Below, piece after piece: positions 44,766 to 54,041 of a stretch of 64,000 nucleotides of DNA; position 1 is the first letter of the stretch, and each line of letters begins with the position of its first letter. A program made the position numbers and the translations under genes. Under the pieces are notes generated by a model. The model made no database searches and was not told the DNA's origin. It was given only the letters and a program-made list of their open reading frames with translations. This DNA comes from Candidatus Celerinatantimonas neptuna (GTDB lineage Bacteria; Pseudomonadota; Gammaproteobacteria; Enterobacterales; Celerinatantimonadaceae). Location: positions 3,101,501 to 3,165,500 of the forward strand of contig OU461276.1 of the NCBI GenBank assembly GCA_911810475.1, given 5' to 3'.

Positions 44766-45344
44766 ATGATGAAAATACAACCGAAGCGATTTTTACTACA
44801 AATGATTGCAGCATTATCTGTGTTGGTTGCTTTGGCATGCTATAGCGAGCAAGCCCCGGATATTGTCAAAAAAGTTATTCCTACACTAGAAACATGGGGA
44901 CATTCACCTGCCTTGGTTGCGGCGGTGAAAGCCCAAAATAGTCAGAACCTGACCCTTGATCAGATTAAGGCGCGCGATAAGAAATGGCGGGCTACTTCCA
45001 GTGTCGATTCGTTCATGAATTCATTGATGCATAATGATGCAGCGAAACAGATGCTGAAATTTGAGAAAAGTAAGCCTTATTTTGCTGAGCTTTTTCTGAT
45101 GGATAATCAGGGTGCTAATGTGGCTATGACCAATAAAACTTCTGATTACTGGCAGGGCGATGAAGCTAAATTTACTCAAACATATAAGCAGGGAAAAGGC
45201 GCTGTTCATGTTAGTGATGTCGAATATGATGACAGTACCTTGTCTTATCTGGTGCAAGTTTCTGTGCCGGTTATTGATCACCACAAAAAAGTAATTGGTG
45301 CACTGACTATTGGTATTAATTTAGATGAACTTGAAGGCCACTAG
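44766..45344 (+). CDS. Secreted/anchored PDC (Cache-like) sensor protein
   Basis: A 192-residue protein with an N-terminal hydrophobic segment (FLLQMIAALSVLVALACYS, with a Cys that could be a lipobox) and one periplasmic PDC/Cache-type fold: FAELFLMDNQGANVAMTNKTSDYWQGDE, then VQVSVPVIDHHKKVIGALTIGIN. It has no signalling domain. ATG 44766 is preferred because GAGGA then lies seven bases upstream; TTG at 44760 is also possible. A chemoreceptor gene starts 41 bp downstream, so it may act as its ligand-binding partner. Confidence 0.75.
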   Translation: MMKIQPKRFLLQMIAALSVLVALACYSEQAPDIVKKVIPTLETWGHSPALVAAVKAQNSQNLTLDQIKARDKKWRATSSVDSFMNSLMHNDAAKQMLKFEKSKPYFAELFLMDNQGANVAMTNKTSDYWQGDEAKFTQTYKQGKGAVHVSDVEYDDSTLSYLVQVSVPVIDHHKKVIGALTIGINLDELEGH

Positions 45345-45385
45345 TACAGTAAATATTCTTTTAGTGGAATGATTCAGGGAGGGGA

Positions 45386-47035
45386 ATGATGAGTTTCTTT
45401 TATAATCTTAAAATTCGTTGGAAATTAACAATACCATTAATTGTCGTTATTTTATTGGTGCTGTTATTAGCTGGCCGGAGCTTTTACACAGAGAGTATAC
45501 AGGCGAATGCAATTTTTGAAGTTACTCATAACGAACTCCCATCACTTAATCTCGTCCAGCAGGCCGATCGTGATTTTCATCAGGCATGGGTTGCTGAACG
45601 AAGTATGCTGACATTACGTGTGCGTTCAGATCAGTATAAAGTGATGCAGCAGATGCATGGGGAAAACATTGCTCAGGTTAAAGAACGTATTCAGAAATTC
45701 AGCGAATATTCTCACTCAGGTGAGATCCGCGAGTTGTTGAATCAGTTTTGGCAGGTTTTCCCTAAATGGCAACAGGTGACTGAACGAATTGAACAGGCGC
45801 GTTCATCGGATACAAGAAAAGGGCGTAGTACAGCAATCGGATTATCTTATAAAGAAGGTGAGGCTCTGTTTAATCAGTCTCGTGACTATCTGGATAAGAT
45901 TTCAGAGATTATTTTAAGTCAGGCTGATCAGCGAAGTAATCAGTTGGAAATGCTTCACAGACAATTTCAAGTGACCCAATGGACAATACTTATTATTTCA
46001 CTGGTGATTTGTTTAGGCGTGTTAATATTCTTTCCTTCTTTAATTACACGTGACCTTAAACAGATTATTCACCGGGTCAAAATTCTGGCTCAGGGTGGTG
46101 GTGACCTGACTCAGCGAATCGACATTCACCGTGGGGATGAATTGGGGCAGTTAGGGCATTATCTTGATCAATTCATTGTGCAATTAAATGCTTTGGTTAC
46201 TCAGATTATCGATAATGCAAAGCAAAGTGATCTGGATGTCGCTGATTTATCAAAATTGTCAGCTCAAAACCGGTTGTCATTACAAAAACAGGCCGAATCG
46301 ATTAGCCAGGCCAATGGGGTCAGTCGTGAAATGAGTGGTGCAATACAAACTGTTGCAGAGAGTACTGGTGAGGCGGCTGAAGTCTCTAATGATGCTTATG
46401 GCAGTGCAGCAAAAGGGCAATCTCAGGTTGAAGCAACCCGTCATAATATTGAACAGTTGAATTCCAGTGTGATGGAAGCGGTTGAAGCGATTTCTAAAAT
46501 TGAAGAAGTGACCAGTAAAATTGGCTCTGTATTAACCGTTATCAGTGGTATTGCAGAACAGACTAATTTGCTGGCGCTTAATGCTGCTATTGAGGCGGCC
46601 AGGGCAGGCGAATTTGGTCGGGGTTTTGCTGTTGTTGCTGATGAAGTCCGGGCCTTGGCGGGGAAAACCCAATTGTCGACAGATGATGTGAAAGAGATGA
46701 TTAATAATCTTGATGAGAGTGTTCAGTCGGCGGTGAGGACGATGAAAGAAGCCTCTCTGCGGGCTGTTTCAACTCAGGATTCCAGTGTTTTGACTAAACA
46801 GGCTATCGATACCATGATGGATTCGATAGGGCGGGTGACAGAATTGGCGACTGGAATTGCAAAAGTAACTGATGAGCAAAGTCAGAGTGCTGAATTAGTG
46901 CAAAATCATATTAATGAAATTGAAGAAGTATCTCAAAGTAGTGTTGAACAAGCGGAAAAAGTGGATCAGTCTTGTTCCCGTTTGGCTGATCTTCATCAAC
47001 AGTTAGGGCAACTGACTGGAAAATTTACAGTTTAA
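45386..47035 (+). CDS. Methyl-accepting chemotaxis protein
   Basis: A 549-residue chemoreceptor. Seen directly: an N-terminal membrane helix (about 14-30), a periplasmic four-helix-bundle-like region to about 190, a second helix ([18 protein letters not shown]), a HAMP domain with [19 protein letters not shown], and the signalling hairpin tip around 390-420 ([20 protein letters not shown] then [12 protein letters not shown]), which contacts CheA and CheW. Two adjacent ATG codons compete; the second has better spacing to GGGAGGGG. The PDC-sensor gene lies just upstream and may be cotranscribed. A 7-bp hairpin (47039-47063) follows without a T-run. Confidence 0.95.
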   Translation: MMSFFYNLKIRWKLTIPLIVVILLVLLLAGRSFYTESIQANAIFEVTHNELPSLNLVQQADRDFHQAWVAERSMLTLRVRSDQYKVMQQMHGENIAQVKERIQKFSEYSHSGEIRELLNQFWQVFPKWQQVTERIEQARSSDTRKGRSTAIGLSYKEGEALFNQSRDYLDKISEIILSQADQRSNQLEMLHRQFQVTQWTILIISLVICLGVLIFFPSLITRDLKQIIHRVKILAQGGGDLTQRIDIHRGDELGQLGHYLDQFIVQLNALVTQIIDNAKQSDLDVADLSKLSAQNRLSLQKQAESISQANGVSREMSGAIQTVAESTGEAAEVSNDAYGSAAKGQSQVEATRHNIEQLNSSVMEAVEAISKIEEVTSKIGSVLTVISGIAEQTNLLALNAAIEAARAGEFGRGFAVVADEVRALAGKTQLSTDDVKEMINNLDESVQSAVRTMKEASLRAVSTQDSSVLTKQAIDTMMDSIGRVTELATGIAKVTDEQSQSAELVQNHINEIEEVSQSSVEQAEKVDQSCSRLADLHQQLGQLTGKFTV

Positions 47036-47259
47036 TTTTCACCGAGCCTTTTGTCGTCGGTGAGCAGGCTTTCGATTTAATGGTGTGTTAAATAACATTA
47101 TGAAATGAAATAGTTCGTTATGATATTTGGTTGCTTTTCTCTGGTAAGAGAAAGCCGTGCCGGCTTACATGTAAAGTTATTTCAGTCATTCATATGGCCA
47201 TTTCACTTGACTTTAACATTAAACAAAGATGTTATCTGAGATACTTTTTTTCGTAGGGC

Positions 47260-47922
47260 ATGATGTGGTTTATGAAGCATATTGATTTGGCTTTTGTTCA
47301 TACATCGCCAGTACATATCCAAACATTTGAAAGATTACATAAACGATTAGCTTCTCGCCTTGATGTGGCCCATTTTGTTTACGAATCATGGTTGAGCGAG
47401 GCTGCCTGCGAAGTAACTGCATCACTGATGAGTGATATGAAACATCAATTTTCAGTGATTAGTCAGCAGGCCGATTTAACAGTGTGCACGTGTTCGACTC
47501 TTGGGGGGATTGCAGAAGAATTCAGCTTGCCTGAAAATCCTATTCAGCGAATTGATCGAGCGATGGCTGAACAAGCCGTTTGCTATGATAGAGTTGGCGT
47601 TTTAGCCTGCCTTGAGGCAACGCTAGAGCCGACCAGTCAATTATTGCTTCATTGTGCACAACAGAGAAATCGACACCCTGAAATCCAGGGGCATTTGGTC
47701 CAAAATGCCTGGCAGCTATTCCAAAATGGTGACCATGTTCAATATGGACAAGCTATTTCTGATGCTATTTATCAAATATCAAGCCAGGTGGATGTCATTG
47801 TCTTAGCACAGGCATCGATGGCAACCGTCTTACCATTTACTCGAATGACTATTCCCATACTGGCAAGCCCTGAAACAGGTTTTGTTCATGCACTAAAAAC
47901 ACTGGATCTTCTTTTAAAATAG
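47260..47922 (+). CDS. Asp/Glu racemase-like protein
   Basis: A 220-residue protein of the aspartate/glutamate racemase fold. Seen directly: IDLAFVHTSPVHIQTFERL at the start, the first cysteine motif TVCTCSTLGGIAEE (about 69-82), and VIVLAQASMATVLP where the second catalytic cysteine of active racemases would be expected but here is Ala/Ser. It may therefore be a decarboxylase or isomerase relative (AMDase, maleate isomerase) or an inactive homologue. ATG 47260 is taken; MKH at 47272 is also possible. No linked metabolic genes. Confidence 0.65.
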   Translation: MMWFMKHIDLAFVHTSPVHIQTFERLHKRLASRLDVAHFVYESWLSEAACEVTASLMSDMKHQFSVISQQADLTVCTCSTLGGIAEEFSLPENPIQRIDRAMAEQAVCYDRVGVLACLEATLEPTSQLLLHCAQQRNRHPEIQGHLVQNAWQLFQNGDHVQYGQAISDAIYQISSQVDVIVLAQASMATVLPFTRMTIPILASPETGFVHALKTLDLLLK

Positions 47923-48555
47923 ACTGATTTGTTGATTTATATTTAATTAGTTATCGAATGCTATATTGATAAAACATCGTGGTTTAGCTGACATGATTCA
48001 TATCTTAGGAGCATGATAAAGATGATGCTTGATGTTGTGCGGTCGTTGATATTTTCCGAAAATTAATCCGAATTTTACATTAGAAAATATCTCTGATTCA
48101 ACATGGATAAATAGTAATTAAATTGTAATTTTTGATTCAGAATTAAAATAAAAAATGAAATTCATTCTTATTATTTAATACATATAAAATATAAAATCAC
48201 TCTAATTTTATAAATTAATACAATTGTTATTAATGTGATATAAAATGTATCTATAATATCTATTATTGGATAAGTAATAAACAAGGGGTGATCATGAAAA
48301 AACAGGGTTAATTGTTGAAAAGTCGGTTGATTTGTTAATTTATTGTTTATTTAATAAATAACCTTGAGTATTTACTGCTATGGGGTTATTCTAATCATGT
48401 CAGAGACATTGTTATCTCAAGTTATTTAATTGGTAGTTTGTAACATCACTGAAGGCTCTCTATTTGTATTGGGGGAGTTTTTACGTTGTTTAATTATCGC
48501 TTCTCTCTTATGTTTATTAAGTTGAGAAGCTTTCTGTTGGTCAGAAAGGTTAATA
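47923..48555. other. A+T-rich intergenic region
   Basis: 633 bp before the DMT transporter gene, extremely A+T-rich around 48100-48360. No gene, strong hairpin or repeat was found; AAGG before ATG is the only signal for the next gene. Confidence 0.5.
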
Positions 48556-49536
48556 ATGAAAAAAGGTTATTTTTATATTCTTTGTGCGACAATATTATTT
48601 AGTTCAATGGAAATTGCGTTGAAAATGGTCGCTGCCGATTTTAATCCTATCCAGATGACCTTTTTAAGGTTTGTGATAGGTACTATTATTTTGTGGCCGT
48701 TGGCCCGAAGGGATTTGGCAAAACGAGGAATAACGTTTGAGCGTTCTCACATTCCTTTTTTTCTATGGACTGGGTTTCTATGCGTCGTCGTTAGTATGAC
48801 GTTCTTTCAGTTGGCTATTATGTATACACATGCCGCAACGGTTGCGATTTTGTTCAGTTGTAATGCGGTTTTCGTGATTCCATTGGCTTGTCTCTTCTTG
48901 AATGAGAAGATCAATTTTATTGGCTTGGTATCAATTGCATTAAGCTTGATTGGTATGGTGTTTATTATTGATCCCGAGAACTTACAGCATGCCAGAGGCA
49001 TTATTCTATCGTTATTGTCTGCTGCTACATTTGCTCTTTATGGCATTTTTGGTCAAAAAGGGCGAAAAAAATACGGCTATAGCGGGTTGTCATTGACATA
49101 TTTTAGCTTTTTAGCCGGTTGTATTGAAATGTTTCTGTTAATGTGTGTGAGCCATTCACATGAAGTTGCGCAGATCTTACTCCGCGATGGATTAAACCAA
49201 TTCGCTTATATTCCTTTCCTGAAAGATGTGAACTGGCATACTGCGATTGCGTTGATTTATTTAGGCGTATTTGTGACTGGTATGGGTTATAGCTGCTATT
49301 TTCTGGCGATGGAAGAAACATCTGCTTCAACTGCATCAATGGTTTTCTTCATAAAACCTGCCTTGGCACCGATTTTGGCTTTGATTATTTTGGGTGAAGC
49401 ATTAACTGAAAATATTGTTGTTGGGATCTTATGTATTGTTGCTGGATCTTGTTTAACCTTTGTGGCACATGGGATTCATCAGTACAACTTGCGGCGTAGT
49501 TACGAAAATCAAGTTTTGGCCGATCACATCAAATAG
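48556..49536 (+). CDS. DMT-superfamily (EamA) transporter
   Basis: A 326-residue inner-membrane exporter with ten predicted membrane helices in two EamA repeats. Seen directly: PIQMTFLRFVIGTIILWPL in repeat one and MVFFIKPALAPILALIILGEALT in repeat two, the usual repeat-end signature. Substrates of the group range from amino acids to metabolites and cannot be told here. It is monocistronic, with an inverted repeat following. Confidence 0.88.
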   Translation: MKKGYFYILCATILFSSMEIALKMVAADFNPIQMTFLRFVIGTIILWPLARRDLAKRGITFERSHIPFFLWTGFLCVVVSMTFFQLAIMYTHAATVAILFSCNAVFVIPLACLFLNEKINFIGLVSIALSLIGMVFIIDPENLQHARGIILSLLSAATFALYGIFGQKGRKKYGYSGLSLTYFSFLAGCIEMFLLMCVSHSHEVAQILLRDGLNQFAYIPFLKDVNWHTAIALIYLGVFVTGMGYSCYFLAMEETSASTASMVFFIKPALAPILALIILGEALTENIVVGILCIVAGSCLTFVAHGIHQYNLRRSYENQVLADHIK

Positions 49537-49597
49537 GACTTTGTCATATGTATGAAGGGATGTTTTTGAATCATTATTCCTTCATTTTTGTGTTAAA

Positions 49598-49630
49598 TCA
49601 GTTTACAACAGTAAATCTATTGTAAACTGA
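49598..49630 (+). terminator. Hairpin after DMT transporter gene
   Basis: TCAGTTTACAA / TTGTAAACTGA is a perfect 11-bp stem with an 11-nt loop, followed by a second small dyad CTATCAT / ATGATAG. No long T-run. Confidence 0.55.
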
Positions 49631-49791
49631 TTCTATCATATTAAATGATAGTTATTTACTCTGATGTAATTATCCATGTTAAGGAATAGTTACTTATTCT
49701 AAATAAGTATATAAATAAATTTATAATCAAAAAAAACACTACCGATTAATTAAATTTATATTTATTATATGTCTTCTTCCTTTAATGTCTT

Positions 49792-49819
49792 AGCTGGTTT
49801 TTGCCAGCTCTTTTTCTTT
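49792..49819 (+). terminator. Orphan terminator in the amtB upstream region
   Basis: AGCTGG-TTTTTG-CCAGCT followed by CTTTTTCTTT. No coding frame precedes it, so it may end a small RNA or be a leftover. Confidence 0.65.
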
Positions 49820-50245
49820 CAATAAAGTTCATTTCAATTCTGAGTAGAGAATCTTTCTTAGCAATATGAAAGAGTCGATATTCAATCTACTTTTTATTCT
49901 GACTTGAGGTTATTGAAGGTTGCTTATTCTTTCTGTACTGCGATGAATACTGGCAATTAAAAATTCAAATCTGAGAGAAAAAAGGATTCATCGCTATGTT
50001 TAATTTTTTAAAAACTAGTTCATCTTAATTGAATTTTATTTTATAGAAAATGAATATATATGGCCTGGATTTATTATTTATTTTATCAGTAAAAGGAATG
50101 GTCATTCATGGTGCGGTTGCCTATATTTTTGTGCCCCAACTCGGGTCAAATCAAAATTAGTAGCGTTGTTAGATGTGCTTGAATTGTGAAAAATCAGGTT
50201 TAATCCTTAGAGCGTATTGACGTTTGGCGATGGTTTTTGCAACTT

Positions 50246-50331
50246 TTTGCTGTTTATTTAGGTAAGCTAAGTTTGCGCAGTGTAGTCATCTTGACAGATC
50301 AGGATCTAACAATGAATAAATAAACAGCAAA
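50246..50331. repeat. Inverted repeat with 15-bp arms
   Basis: TTTGCTGTTTATTTA (50246-50260) and its exact complement TAAATAAACAGCAAA (50317-50331) flank 56 bp. The TTGACGTTTGG motif lies just left. Could be a small mobile repeat or a structured transcript. Confidence 0.6.
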
Positions 50332-50896
50332 CGCTGCCTTTTGGGTTTATTGCTCAATTTTAGATCATAGGGGCAAATCTTTCATATGGGAATAGAAATG
50401 ATGTGGTTTTTCAATATGAATAACGCATGATTATAAATGACTGAATTATCTATTGTTTTATTTGATGTATCAGTCAATATTCATCCTTATTTATTGCATT
50501 GTTGATGCAATGTGACATTCCCATCTATTTGAATAGTTATAAAAGTCTCCGGCTTATTTGCATTAAAAAGTTGCAAATAGGGATAAACAAGCACCATTTT
50601 TTGCAAAAAGTTCTCATATAAATATGGGAAAATAGTTGGAATGGTCTATGCAATTTTATTCAAATCAAGCGATATTTCAATCTGTCGGCTGATGGGGGAT
50701 GGATGTTCCTATAGTCATTAACGACAGATTATAACGGTTTAACAGTCATTGAGAGCCCTTAAGTGGTTAGCGATACAACCCATTAGCAATAGCTTCTGAA
50801 TGTGGTTCTGGGGTGAACTCCGGTAAAAGAAAGGTTGACTGATGCTTGTTTGCCAATGGCATAAGGGAATACAAATGGATAAGGGAGATGGACACA

Positions 50897-52291
50897 ATGA
50901 AGAAGTTACCTTCAGCGCTAATTGTTGGCTTTGTTGCAAGTGCGCCAATGATCGCCATGGCTGATACGCCAATTACGGCAGCTACGGTACAGAGTAATCT
51001 TAATTTCGTATGGACTATCATTGCTGCATTTTTAGTGTTTTTAATGCAGGCCGGATTTGCCATGGTTGAAACAGGGTTTACCCGGGCGAAGAATGCTGCC
51101 AATATCATGATGAAGAATATGATGGATTTTTGTATTGGGTCATTAGCATTCTGGGCGGTTGGTTTTGGTTTAATGTTTGGGACAACCAACGGACTTTTTG
51201 GCACAACAGATTTCTTTTTCAGTGGTGCTTCTGGTAATTCTGAAGCCTGGAACTATGCTTTCTGGATGTTTCAAGTCGTATTTTGTGCAACTGCTGCCAC
51301 AATTATTTCTGGAGCCGTAGCAGAGCGTACCAAATTTAGTGCTTATCTTATTTATTCTGCGGCTGTTTCAGCCTTTATTTACCCAATTTTTGGAAGCTGG
51401 GCCTGGGGAGGTTTATATCATGGTCATGGCTGGCTGGAAAATCTTGGATTTATCGATTTTGCCGGATCAACTGTAGTTCATTCTATGGGGGGGTGGTTAT
51501 CACTCGCTGGTGCTATTGTGGTTGGTCCACGAATTGGTAAATTTGATAAAAAAGGTAAAGCGCGAGCTATTCCAGGACATAATATTCCAATTGCTGCATT
51601 GGGTGTGTTTTTATTGTGGTTCGGATGGTATGGATTTAACCCGGGGTCAACTACAACCGGGGATTCATCTATTGCCGGTATTGCAGTAACGACTACCTTA
51701 GCTGCTGCATCAGCCAGTGTTTCTGCCATGTTTTATACCTGGATCAAGTATGGTAAGAGTGATGTAGGGATGACGCTGAATGGTGCACTGGCTGGTTTGG
51801 TTGCGATTACGGCCGGTTGTGCGAATGTCTCACCATTATCTGCTGTGATCATAGGACTGATTGCCGGAGTAGTTGTTGTACTTTCAGTGATGTTCTTTGA
51901 TCGCATTAGAGTTGATGATCCGGTTGGTGCAATTTCAGTGCACGGCGTGTGTGGTGCCTGGGGAACATTAGCTGCTGGTATATTTGATAAAGGTGGCTTT
52001 TCATGGCAGGTTGTTGGCGTTCAGGCTGTGGGGGTCGTCGCGTGCTTCTTATGGGCATTTATTATTGGCTTAATCCTATTTAAAGTGATTGATGTGGTCA
52101 TTGGGATGCGAGTTTCCAAAGAAGATGAACTGGCCGGCCTTGACTACTCAGAACATGGTGCAAATTCATATCCTGACTTTCATACCGTCAATATGAGCTC
52201 CGGGATCCATTTGGATACAACCGGGTCAGGTTCAAAAGAGGAATCTTCAGCTTCTTCATCTGCCCAAACTAAAGCCGGATATAGTCTTTGA
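50897..52291 (+). CDS. amtB: Ammonium transporter AmtB
   Basis: A 464-residue Amt-family ammonium channel with a signal-like first segment (MKKLPSALIVGFVASAPMIA, cleaved after MA) and eleven membrane helices. Seen directly: MQAGFAMVETGFTRAKNAAN, the conserved WAWGGLYHG and DFAGSTVVHSMGG, HNIPIAALGVFLLWFGWYGFNPGS and VHGVCGAWGTLAAG, with the twin pore histidines. After the usual C-terminal EHGANSYPDF it has an extra Ser-rich tail of about 35 residues. ATG 50897 is preferred because AAGGGAG lies nine bases upstream. No glnK is adjacent, unlike the common glnK-amtB operon. Confidence 0.95.
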   Translation: MKKLPSALIVGFVASAPMIAMADTPITAATVQSNLNFVWTIIAAFLVFLMQAGFAMVETGFTRAKNAANIMMKNMMDFCIGSLAFWAVGFGLMFGTTNGLFGTTDFFFSGASGNSEAWNYAFWMFQVVFCATAATIISGAVAERTKFSAYLIYSAAVSAFIYPIFGSWAWGGLYHGHGWLENLGFIDFAGSTVVHSMGGWLSLAGAIVVGPRIGKFDKKGKARAIPGHNIPIAALGVFLLWFGWYGFNPGSTTTGDSSIAGIAVTTTLAAASASVSAMFYTWIKYGKSDVGMTLNGALAGLVAITAGCANVSPLSAVIIGLIAGVVVVLSVMFFDRIRVDDPVGAISVHGVCGAWGTLAAGIFDKGGFSWQVVGVQAVGVVACFLWAFIIGLILFKVIDVVIGMRVSKEDELAGLDYSEHGANSYPDFHTVNMSSGIHLDTTGSGSKEESSASSSAQTKAGYSL

Positions 52292-52531
52292 TTTATCAGG
52301 GGATTGATTGGATTTAGTCAGAATAGATAACCTCAATTCAGGATAAAAAGTCATAATGAATAGCAATTGATTTATAGAGCATCAGAAAAGACTTTCTATT
52401 CCGAGTTGAGGTTACTCCTGTTGGGTATGTGCATGCTCAGCTGATTTAGAAAAATGTCCATATCAATGAATACTGCTTTGATTTAAGGCAGTATATTCAG
52501 GCATAAATCTTTGGAAAATGATAAATAAAGA

Positions 52532-52607
52532 TGGTGTCCCCACCAGGACTCGAACCTGGAGCACGGACTTAGGAGGTCCGGGATTTATCCTGTTAATCGA
52601 TGAGGAC
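52532..52607 (-). tRNA. tRNA-Arg (CCU)
   Basis: Read on the minus strand, 76 nt with acceptor GTCCTCA / TGGGGAC, discriminator A and encoded CCA, anticodon stem GGAC/GTCC around loop CTCCTAA (anticodon CCU), and T arm CCAGG-TTCGAGT-CCTGG. It resembles E. coli argW. tRNA-Arg(CCU) genes are frequent integration sites; no element is visible next to it here. Confidence 0.92.
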
Positions 52608-52817
52608 ACGAGCTGTGCATTATAGATAAACTTGACCCTGGCGGACAACCGTAAAGCTGAAAAATTCTGTTCTATCCTGTGAGTTCGATTAATTTTACAT
52701 CAAGAGTGTATAAAATTAAATCAATTATATGATTTCTATAGAACATCAAATCACATAAAAAATAAAGTTGTTATTAACCTTCCTTTTCGGAGCAATCGTT
52801 TCATAGCATTAAGTTGT

Positions 52818-53714
52818 CTAAATATTTGCAACATCCCGAATATATTGACGGGCTTTAAGTGCATATTCGAGTGGATCCGCTTCGCTTGGATCTTGCTCTG
52901 CTTCAACAACCATCCAGCCCTCGTAACCGGCTTTATCTAAAGCATCAAAGACAGGTTTAAAATCGATGACGCCATCACCTGGTACTGTGAAAGCACCAAG
53001 GCGAACACCGTCGAGAAAACAGCGATGATCTTTAATGATTAGTTGGCGCTTTTCATCTCGAATATCTTTTAGATGAACATGGGGGATTCTATTGATATAT
53101 CGATTCAGAACATCCATGATGACAGTCTGATTCCCTTCAGAATAATAAATATGCCCGGTATCGAGCAGCAAACCAACCAAAGGGTCAACTTCAGCCATAA
53201 AACGGTCGATTTCAGCGGGCGTTTGAATAGCTGTTCCCATATGGTGATGAAGACAAACTGCCATTCCTTTTTCAGCAGCGATTTCAGATAATTTGTTATA
53301 TCCTTTTGCCACTTTTTGCCATTGGGCATCATCAAAAGTAGGCTTATCACCAAATACCGGGCGCTCTGTCCCCTGAATGCTGCCGCTTTGTTCAGAACAA
53401 CCTATGACTCTGGCTCCCATGGCATGGAGAAAATTCATATGATTAATAAAACCTGAGATGGTTTCATCGAATTTGCTATCTGCAAAGAACGTACTGAACC
53501 AAGCATTGCAAATTTGTAATCCTCGCATTTCAAGTTGTTTTTTCAGAACAATCGGATCTTTAGGGTACTTATTACCAACTTCGCAACCGGTAAAACCGGC
53601 CAGGGCCATTTCACTGATACATTGTTCAAAAGTGTTTTCAGCCCCCAGACTTGGCAAGTCATCATTGGTCCAGGCGATCGGGGCGATTGCGAGTTTTACT
53701 TTATTGGTATTCAT
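52818..53714 (-). CDS. iolE: Inosose dehydratase IolE
   Basis: A 298-residue xylose-isomerase-like TIM-barrel enzyme that dehydrates 2-keto-myo-inositol in inositol breakdown. Seen directly: [17 protein letters not shown] at the N-terminus, [42 protein letters not shown] and [13 protein letters not shown], the IolE metal-site blocks; length is normal. It appears intact, while iolD and iolC to the right are broken. The quorum-sensing operon lies between it and iolD. Confidence 0.95.
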   Translation of the reverse strand: MNTNKVKLAIAPIAWTNDDLPSLGAENTFEQCISEMALAGFTGCEVGNKYPKDPIVLKKQLEMRGLQICNAWFSTFFADSKFDETISGFINHMNFLHAMGARVIGCSEQSGSIQGTERPVFGDKPTFDDAQWQKVAKGYNKLSEIAAEKGMAVCLHHHMGTAIQTPAEIDRFMAEVDPLVGLLLDTGHIYYSEGNQTVIMDVLNRYINRIPHVHLKDIRDEKRQLIIKDHRCFLDGVRLGAFTVPGDGVIDFKPVFDALDKAGYEGWMVVEAEQDPSEADPLEYALKARQYIRDVANI

Positions 53715-54041
53715 GTTCGTCTCCGTATCAACGTATGCTCTTGAATAGGGCGTGAAATATTTGTCCTGAATTTTTGTTTGATTTGAAATAAAATTCGATG
53801 AGACGAGTCACACTTTTAATCTTCCAAACGTCTTTTGTTATAGGTTGTTTGTTAAATTCGAGGTTGCTGAGTGTTAAGGGCGTGAGGTACTATTAGCTTG
53901 CTAGAAGGTTATAGACCGATAATATTTATTAAAATCAAACTATTATAAGATATAAAAGAGCACATAAAGAAACAGATTAAACCTGTAGCTCATTGAATGA
54001 TGGAAATTTAACAGGCTTGTTTAAAAATGATGATGGACTAT
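53715..54041. other. Intergenic region iolE / LuxN-like gene
   Basis: 327 bp between two minus-strand genes; it must hold the iolE promoter. No strong hairpin, repeat or operator was recognised. Confidence 0.45.

Larger units (their letters stand above)
49537..50896. other. Long non-coding region upstream of amtB
   Basis: 1.36 kb without a supported gene, very A+T-rich. It holds a terminator-like hairpin after the DMT gene (49598-49630), an orphan terminator (49792-49819), the TTGACGTTTGG motif (50218-50228) and a 15-bp inverted repeat (50246-50331). The amtB control region must lie in the last few hundred bases. Confidence 0.55.

Noticed and set aside
50224-50240. Sigma-54 promoter for amtB (GG...GC in TTGGCGATGGTTTTTGC, also AGCACCATTTTTTGC at 50590)
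   Set aside because: In both cases the GG/AG to GC spacing is one base too long for the -24/-12 element.
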